NCBI GenBank assembly: GCA_015491705.1
Contig: WFVK01000041.1
Span: 1-7,535 of the forward strand
Direction: 5' to 3'
Length of the DNA stretch: 7,535 nucleotides
Source of the DNA: Nitrospirota bacterium
GTDB lineage: Bacteria > Nitrospirota > Thermodesulfovibrionia > UBA6902
Below the pieces are notes generated by a model, which had not been told where the DNA came from, searched no databases, and saw only the letters and a list, made by a program, of their open reading frames with translations. The position numbers and the translations under genes were made by a program. Below are positions 1 to 5,700 of the stretch, one piece after another (within the stretch, counting starts at the first letter, position 1; each line of letters opens with the position of its first letter).

Positions 1-1
1 C

Positions 2-211
2 AATAATGCCGCATCCCTGAGATTCAGCCCTGACGGGACGGTGTCTCCTATAGGCAGCTATATATATCTGCAGTACAATCTCCCGGATACAGGCTATACA
101 TTCTGTGTTGAGCTTGAATCAACCGTTAAATTCAGCCTGTATATGTGGCGTGGAGATGCAGACAATACAAGTGAAACGGAGTGGCAGAAGATAAGGGGTG
201 GCAGAAGATAA
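2..211 (+). CDS. fimT: GspH/FimT-type pseudopilin, 3' end only
   Basis: This is the C-terminal 69 codons of a type IV pilus or type II secretion minor pseudopilin; the gene begins upstream of the window. The visible residues run from NNAASLRFSPDGTVSP to a TAA at 209-211. An 'F-x-P-x-G' turn followed by beta strands ending in a Trp-containing segment is typical of the GspH/FimT C-terminal domain. The N-terminal prepilin peptide and methylation helix lie outside the window, so FimT, FimU and GspH cannot be told apart. The position directly before pilV-pilW-pilX-pilY1 is where fimT/fimU sits in classical minor pilin operons, which supports a pilus role. The last residues (IRGGRR) are encoded by a small tandem duplication and probably differ from the ancestral C-terminus. 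Identity rests on the motif and the context. Confidence 0.75.
   Translation, partial: NNAASLRFSPDGTVSPIGSYIYLQYNLPDTGYTFCVELESTVKFSLYMWRGDADNTSETEWQKIRGGRR
178..211 (+). repeat. 17-bp tandem duplication at fimT/pilV junction
   Basis: Bases 178-194 and 195-211 are adjacent copies of a 17-bp unit that differ at one position (GGA versus GGG at the start). The shared core GTGGCAGAAGATAA occurs at 181-194 and again at 198-211. Because 17 is not a multiple of three, the second copy shifts the fimT frame. With one copy removed, fimT would end in a TGA that overlaps the pilV ATG as ATGA. Confidence 0.85.
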
Positions 212-212
212 A

Positions 213-764
213 ATGAAGCCGACAGAAAAAATAACAGGTAATGAGGTGAAAATAAAACGCAGATATGGTTTCCATTCACTGTTGCCGGTAAAAAATGCCG
301 GCAGGGGGTTTACGCTGGTTGAAGTGATGATTGCAATGGTTGTGCTGCTTGTCGGCATGATCGGTGTAATGTCCATGCAGTATTTTTCGGTGAGGGGCAA
401 TGCCGCCAGCAGGGAGTTGAGAATAGCCACAAACCTGAGCCAGCAGGCGCTTGAAAACCTGAAGTTGACTCCATATGCAAGCCTGCAAAGCATGACGAAC
501 CAGCCGGCTCCGGCGGGAGTGGCTATCACAGGCAACGTCCAGTTTTCCAGCTCATGGTGGGTTGTGCCGGACTGCGTGGGGCTGGCGGATAACGGCGATA
601 CGTGCAATGCCAATGCCCCTGCGTGTGCGAGCGACCCTGACAGTACACTGATGGTGCCGGTTTCCGCAATACGGGCGAGGACATGCTGGACCGACAGTAA
701 TGGAGTAAACCATTCCGTAACTCTTGACACAATAAGGTGGGATGAAAATGTACCAAGTCCGTAA
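213..764 (+). CDS. pilV: Minor pilin, PilV-like type IV prepilin
   Basis: A minor pilin that probably joins the tip-priming complex with the FimT, PilW and PilX proteins in the inner membrane and periplasm. From ATG 213 it has 183 residues. A type III prepilin signal is cut by PilD at G32-F33, giving a mature start FTLVEVMIAMVVLL with the conserved Glu at +5 (E37), then a hydrophobic helix followed by a 'GN-AASRELRIATNLSQQALENLK' type region usual for PilV. The C-terminal domain carries four cysteines (C121, C131, C138, C158), possibly two disulfides. The start is uncertain: GTG 198 (188 residues), ATG 213, GTG 246 and TTG 282 are all in frame, and no strong ribosome site marks any of them. 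ATG 213 is chosen because removing the adjacent 17-bp duplication restores an ATGA overlap with fimT. The leader is then 32 residues, long for a prepilin; TTG 282 would give 9. The 3' end overlaps pilW by 17 bases. Confidence 0.85.
   Translation: MKPTEKITGNEVKIKRRYGFHSLLPVKNAGRGFTLVEVMIAMVVLLVGMIGVMSMQYFSVRGNAASRELRIATNLSQQALENLKLTPYASLQSMTNQPAPAGVAITGNVQFSSSWWVVPDCVGLADNGDTCNANAPACASDPDSTLMVPVSAIRARTCWTDSNGVNHSVTLDTIRWDENVPSP
734..740 (+). promoter_or_regulatory. Ribosome binding site that decides the pilW start
   Basis: AAGGTGG lies inside the pilV coding region. It is 7 bases before ATG 748 but only 1 base before ATG 742, so spacing favours ATG 748 as the pilW start. Confidence 0.6.
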
Positions 765-1782
765 AAATAACAGGGGATTCAGTCTTGTCGAGCTGATGGT
801 TGCCATTGTTGTCAGCACCATTCTCATTGCCGCGGTCTCTGCAACATATATTGCACAGAACCGTTCATATGTTGCTCAGGAAAATGTAACGGAAATAAAC
901 ACACAGGCTAAGATCGCCATTGATGTAATGGCAAACGATATAAAAACCGCAGGCTTCGGCGTACCTGCAGATATGAACCAGGATGCCGTAAATGGTCTGA
1001 CAACGGTTGTGAGCTTCATCGACAACAGCGACGCCCCTGATGCCATTACAGTTGTAGGCGGTTTCAGAATGCTGGGCACCCTGTGGCCCGCCCTGGGCGC
1101 GCCTTCTACTATATCATGTGCTGCTCAGGGCGCGTATGTGCCTCTGGGTTCAACAACGGTCCGCATAGACTACGTTGATTCCGCTGATATCTTTAATACC
1201 GATGACAAGAGATCCATTAGTATCGACGGGATAAATTATGCCACGGTCGCAAACGTCTCCGATACCGACGCTACCATCACACTCGACCGCCCACTGTCCC
1301 AGGATTTCCCGTTGCTGGACACGGACGGTGATGGTAATTGCGATACAGGCCGCCCTGTTTACGTGGTAGAAGATACAACCTTCTGCGTGGACGGCAATGG
1401 CGTCCTCCACAGGATAAGAAGAAGAGCAGATATGACCACGTGTACGCCGAGTGTAACTTCCGACGATGATGTGCTTGCCGAAAATATAGAAGACCTTCAG
1501 TTTGCTTATGCGGTAGATACCGATGGCGACGGGCAGATAGATGATCTGAACGGCGACGGCCTCATCGATGACCAGGATTATCTCATCAGCGGCAACGGAG
1601 TAGACCCTGTAACAATCAGGGCTGTGAGGATTAATGTGCTCGCAAGGGCCGAAAGGGAAGATGTTAATTATCAAGGAATGGGCAACCCGCCGTCACTTAT
1701 AGAAAACCGCAACCATGCGGCAACAAACGACAATTTCCGCCGCAGGTGGTGGCAGACGGTTGTAACTATAAGAAATCAGTGA
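748..1782 (+). CDS. pilW: Minor pilin, PilW-like, with calcium-loop motifs
   Basis: A minor pilin of the type IV pilus tip complex, 344 residues from ATG 748 (346 from ATG 742). The leader MYQVRKNNRG is basic and ends at the PilD site G10-F11; the mature N-terminus FSLVELMVAIVVSTILIAAVS has Glu at +5 (E15), followed by the long hydrophobic helix. The helix runs into 'TQAKIAIDVMANDIKTAGFG', a form typical of PilW ('M..diR.AGy.g'). The C-terminal part has the 'ENIEDLQFAYAVDTDGDG' and 'IRAVRINVLARAE' strands usual in PilW proteins of this group. Three calcium-loop patterns (DxD/NxDGxxD) are visible: D191-D199, and the back-to-back pair D257-D265 and D266-D274, so folding may depend on calcium. 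Cysteines at 124, 198, 213 and 232 could pair. The gene starts inside pilV and its TGA overlaps the pilX ribosome site, so translation is probably coupled throughout. Confidence 0.9.
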   Translation: MYQVRKNNRGFSLVELMVAIVVSTILIAAVSATYIAQNRSYVAQENVTEINTQAKIAIDVMANDIKTAGFGVPADMNQDAVNGLTTVVSFIDNSDAPDAITVVGGFRMLGTLWPALGAPSTISCAAQGAYVPLGSTTVRIDYVDSADIFNTDDKRSISIDGINYATVANVSDTDATITLDRPLSQDFPLLDTDGDGNCDTGRPVYVVEDTTFCVDGNGVLHRIRRRADMTTCTPSVTSDDDVLAENIEDLQFAYAVDTDGDGQIDDLNGDGLIDDQDYLISGNGVDPVTIRAVRINVLARAEREDVNYQGMGNPPSLIENRNHAATNDNFRRRWWQTVVTIRNQ

Positions 1783-1787
1783 GGTGA
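1782..1787 (+). promoter_or_regulatory. pilX ribosome binding site overlapping pilW stop
   Basis: AGGTGA begins at the last base of the pilW TGA stop (1780-1782) and ends 4 bases before the pilX ATG at 1792. This would allow terminating pilW ribosomes to restart on pilX. Confidence 0.6.
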
Positions 1788-1791
1788 AATT

Positions 1792-2346
1792 ATGTTGAAA
1801 AGACAAGAAAATGGCTATATCCTCGTCACTGTTCTGCTTTTACTGCTTGTGCTGACGATTGTCGGCATGTCGGCGATCGGCACCAGTTCCCTTGAAAACA
1901 TGCTGTCAGGAAACATCAGGATCAAGGAGAGAAACATCGCAAAGGCAGAGGGAGGCGCCGACATCAGCACGGCTGTAATTGAACGGACCGTGAGAACGCA
2001 GGATACGAAAAATTTTGCAACTATTATTAAAGACCCGAATCTGCCAACGGAGCTGAGGTCCTCACCCTTTGATCCTGATGATACCGATGACACCAATATT
2101 CCCGATACCGACCTGGCCATTGATATACATCCGGGCAACGCGGGAGATGATGTCCTTGTTGATATCGACAAGATGTACACCAAGTGGATAGGCGGCACTG
2201 CAATAGAGTTCGCCTCCGGATATGAAGGCGTAGGCAAAAGCGGCGGCAGGGGGTTTTACACCTTCTACAGGATAAACTCCACAGGCAATGACCTGGCCTC
2301 ATCGAGTTCCTGTGTCGGATGTATTTACCGGTATGTGCCGAAGTAA
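1792..2346 (+). CDS. pilX: Minor pilin, PilX-like
   Basis: A 184-residue minor pilin of the PilX type. The short leader MLKRQENG ends at a prepilin-type Gly (G8-Y9), followed by YILVTVLLLLLVLTIVGMSA and then 'GTSSLENMLSGN-IRIKERNIAKAEGGA'. The 'LE-M-GN ... A-AE-G' pattern is the hallmark of the PilX N-terminal domain. The residue at +5 is Thr, not Glu; loss of E5 is usual in PilX and GspK-type pseudopilins, which fits a place at the extreme tip. The middle carries a strongly acidic stretch (residues 94-111, DPDDTDDTN and following). The protein ends with a CVGC motif at C174-C177, so a C-terminal disulfide is likely. It lies 9 bases after pilW and 11 bases before the next start codon. The family call rests on the N-terminus and the gene order; the rest is poorly conserved, as is normal for PilX. 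Confidence 0.87.
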   Translation: MLKRQENGYILVTVLLLLLVLTIVGMSAIGTSSLENMLSGNIRIKERNIAKAEGGADISTAVIERTVRTQDTKNFATIIKDPNLPTELRSSPFDPDDTDDTNIPDTDLAIDIHPGNAGDDVLVDIDKMYTKWIGGTAIEFASGYEGVGKSGGRGFYTFYRINSTGNDLASSSSCVGCIYRYVPK

Positions 2347-2347
2347 C

Positions 2348-2353
2348 GGGGGA
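2348..2353 (+). promoter_or_regulatory. Ribosome binding site for the small exported protein
   Basis: A G-rich stretch right after the pilX stop, GGGGGA, stands 4 bases before ATG 2358. It supports ATG 2358 over the in-frame upstream ATG at 2319, which lies inside pilX and would put 13 extra residues ahead of the signal peptide. Confidence 0.5.
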
Positions 2354-2357
2354 AAAC

Positions 2358-2705
2358 ATGAGAGAGATAATCAAAAAGATAATTTCAGCTCCGCTTATTT
2401 CCCTTGTTCTGTTCTTGTTCTTTTTCAGTGTCAATGCAGGCGGCGCCATGTCCCATGAGAACACTGAAGAAAATGCAAATATGGTAAGGGCTTCCGACCG
2501 TATAATTACAGGCAGGATGGACGAATTCTCACAAAGCGGAATCGTCGTAAACCATACAGGTTACAGACTGTGCAACAGGGTAAGGGTTTTCAGCAGGCTT
2601 AATACGATAATACCTTTGAGTGATCTTGACAGCGCGGAAGATGTAAAGCTTTTTAAAAGCAGTGGCTGTATAAGAAAAATCAAGGTATTAACCGTTGCTC
2701 AGTGA
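2358..2705 (+). CDS. Small exported protein of unknown function between pilX and pilY1
   Basis: A 115-residue protein that I do not recognise. It has a clear Sec signal: a basic start (MREIIKK), a hydrophobic core at residues 9-24 (IISAPLISLVLFLFFF), and a likely signal peptidase site after VNAGGA near residue 30. The mature part of about 85 residues has no further membrane segment. Its latter half looks like a small all-beta fold: 'IITGRMDEF' / 'GIVVNHTGYRLCNRVRVFS' / 'IIPLSDLDSAEDVKLFKSSGCIRKIKVL', that is, alternating strands with an 'I-P-LSDL' turn. Two cysteines (C72 and C104) could form one disulfide. It lies tightly between pilX and pilY1 (6 bases before the pilY1 ATG), which suggests a periplasmic role in PilY1 folding, export or docking, but that is inference. 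It matches P. aeruginosa PilY2 in approximate size and in being exported, though PilY2 follows PilY1; homology is untested. Start chosen by ribosome site and signal peptide. Confidence 0.75.
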   Translation: MREIIKKIISAPLISLVLFLFFFSVNAGGAMSHENTEENANMVRASDRIITGRMDEFSQSGIVVNHTGYRLCNRVRVFSRLNTIIPLSDLDSAEDVKLFKSSGCIRKIKVLTVAQ

Positions 2706-2711
2706 GGGGAC

Positions 2712-5700
2712 ATGATGAAAAACAGAACCGGCTGTTTTTTTGTTGTTTTATTAATATCTTTCCTGTGTATGCCCGCGGCAGGAGGGGCCTACGATATCAA
2801 CGACTATACCGCATATCCTCCTTTTGTTTCAAATGCAGAGCCGCCCAATATCCTCCTCGTCCTCGATGAATCCGGCAGCATGCAGTTCCCGGCATATCTG
2901 GATTGCAACGGCTGGTCGGGATACAGCAGCGGGCGCGCAAAGTGCGGCACTTCCAGCAGCATTGACTATCCTGAATACGGCTATGATACAGGCAGGGAAT
3001 ATTACGGATATTTCAAGAGCGATAAATATTACAAGTATTCAAGCACGGATGGTAAATTCGTGGAAAACAGCTCGTGCTCATTCGCGGAATCGGAAGCTGA
3101 ATATAAAATAGGCAATAATTCAGGATGCATTTCAGGCAACCTCCTTAACTGGGCCACGATGTCAAGGATAGATTTACTGAGAAAGGCCCTGATAGGCGGC
3201 AGGTCGATCACCTCACCGCAGAGCAGCAGTGTGCATACATTAAGGGGTGAAGGAGGCTGGAAGACATTTTCTGATCACAACCTCGGCTGTACATTCACCC
3301 TCTCGGGCGGTACGTATCCGGATCTTGACCATAAATTGTCAGTAAGCAATTACGGCTCCGCCGGCACCTGTGGATACCTTACCGTCATGGCCGACGGTTC
3401 TTCCATATGGGGCAGCAGTGATAAATTCCGCTATATCCACCAGTCCGTAAGCGGCGACTTCGATATAAAGCTGCGCGTTGTAAGCGCCCCTTCGGAGACG
3501 GGAAATACATACGCCAAGGCCGGACTGATGGTGCGGGCCACCACAAATTCCGGCAGCCGGCATGTAATGGTCATGGCGACTTACGGCGCAGGCCTGCAGT
3601 TTGCAACACGCCTCACTGACGGAGGTGACACCACCACATTCGCCTCTTATGTGGATGTCAGTTACCCTGTATGGGTGCGCCTGGTAAGAAGCGGCGACAC
3701 GTTTACAGCATACTATTCCACTGATGACAACCCCGAAACCGGCCCTACCGGATGGACCGAGCACGGCAACACCACCATAAGCATGCCCTCCGCAGTGCTT
3801 GCAGGCATGGCAACATCCTCTTATTCTTCGGTTGGGACACTCGGCAAGGGAGAATATGACGAATTTATATGCAGTGTATGTACAGACGATAATTTCGACG
3901 ACGGTTCCTTTAACAGTACGGTATGGACCGCTGAAGACATTAATACCGCTGCTGCAGGTACCCAGATAGAAAGTTGTACTGATTCCTGCAAGGTTGGCAC
4001 ACTGTCAAACGCCAACATCCAGGTGGACGATGATAACAGGAGAGGCGTGATACAGGAGGTCTCGGACAAGGATAATGATCTCGTCTTTGATGACGACGCC
4101 CCGAGATTCGGGCTTATGGTTTACGCAAGCAACAGCAGGTACGGATGCATGGAGTATCCCGTTACCGGTGAAGGCGGCTCTATGGTGGAACTCATAGAAG
4201 ATATACAGAGCACCCCCCCGTACTTCGGCACGCCCACGGGCGAGGCGCTCAATGAGGCATGGGACTATTTTATACAGTCCAATGCCCATTCAGGCTGCGA
4301 CAACAGTGCTTATATCGGCGGCGTAGGGTCAGCCAAAGATCCCTGGTACAAGGAAGATCCTAATACTCCGGGTTCATTTATACCCGCCCCTTGCAGAAAG
4401 AGCTTCGTGCTTCTCATTTCCGACGGGCAATGGAACGGCAAAATTGATCCTGTTGTCCCTGCAAGGGAGACCCATGTGAATGACATCAGGAGCATGCCCG
4501 AAACGCAATCCCTGAATTATTACACCGTCTATATCTTCGGCGATGCGGATGCAGGGGAGAATTCCATGCAGCAGACCGCAATGTACGGCGGATTTGTCGA
4601 GGATGATGAAACAGGTGACGGCAATGCCTGGCCGTATAACCGTACCAAATATCCCGACGACAGCAGAAACGAGACATTGCCTGCCTCTCCGTGCGACCCG
4701 TCTGCTCCACCAATGGATGATAACTGCCAGGAATGGGATAAAAAAGGAACCAGCGGACCCGACGGCATACCCGATACCTATTATAAGGCTTCAGACGGCA
4801 AAGAACTCGGGGCAACACTTATCAAGGCCATAGAGAGTATCAGCAAAAAATCCGCATCAGGAACAGCGGCCAGCGTACTCGCCACAACAGGCGGAGGCGA
4901 AGGCGTTGTATATCAGGCATATTTCTATCCCAGGAAAGACTCGCGCAAGTGGCTCGGCTATCTTCATTCCCTCTTTGTCGACAGTTACGGAAACCTGCGT
5001 GAAGACAGCAACGGAAACGACTCTCTTGACTTAACCGCGGATAAAATAATTATCATGGACTATGACCCTGATGACGGCACCCTGGTTTACAAATGCAGTG
5101 ATTCGGATGGAGACGGCCGGAAAGATTCCTGTAAGAGTCAACCTGAACCGGACGGGCTTCGCAGCATAAAGCCTGTATGGGAGGCCGGCGATATTCTCTG
5201 GAACACCGCACCCGAGGAGAGGGATATTTTCACGACCATTGACGGCTCATCGCGGGTTGATTTCACAACAACGCAATCTTCCGTACTCGAGCCGTATCTA
5301 AGGGCTGATGAACCCTCGGAGGCGGATAATATCATCAAATGGATTCGTGGGGATGATATCACCGGCATAACCGATTCATGCCATTCAAACGGCTACAGAA
5401 AGCGGAACATAAATGATACGACCGATACATGGAAACTCGGCGATATAGTGTATTCCACCCCCACGGCGGTGGGTCAGCCCATGGAGAACTATGACCTCCT
5501 GTACGGGGACACCTCCTACACCGAGTTCAGGCAAGCTTATCTTAACAGGCGGCAGGTGGTCTATGCAGGGGCCAATGACGGGATGCTGCATGCATTCAAT
5601 GCAGGCTTCTATGATGAGAAAACATTCAAATACTGCGCCGACGGCTTTGATGGCAACGGCAGTTGTAGCCCGGGCGGTCACAAACTCGGCCAGGAGCTCT

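Noticed and set aside
119..730. Antisense reading frame of 203 codons over fimT/pilV
   Set aside because: No recognisable domain, no ribosome site, and it lies wholly opposite genes with clear prepilin motifs; a shadow frame.
1150..1674. Antisense reading frame of 174 codons over pilW
   Set aside because: Low-complexity composition produced by the complement of Asp/Gly-rich codons; no homology pattern or ribosome site.
2319..2357. Earlier ATG start for the small exported protein, inside pilX
   Set aside because: It would place 13 non-basic residues before the signal peptide and lacks a suitable ribosome site; ATG 2358 has GGGGGA upstream.
2027..2464. Antisense reading frame of 145 codons spanning the pilX/small protein boundary
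   Set aside because: Arg/Cys-rich translation typical of a shadow frame, and it crosses a clean sense-strand gene junction with a ribosome site.
5346..5354. RGD tripeptide in PilY1 (R879-G880-D881), as in the integrin-binding motif reported for P. aeruginosa PilY1
   Set aside because: It sits in the 'KWIRGDD' stretch, which I recall as a conserved family segment ('YlRGD') just ahead of the propeller, so it is more likely structural than evidence of host integrin binding.
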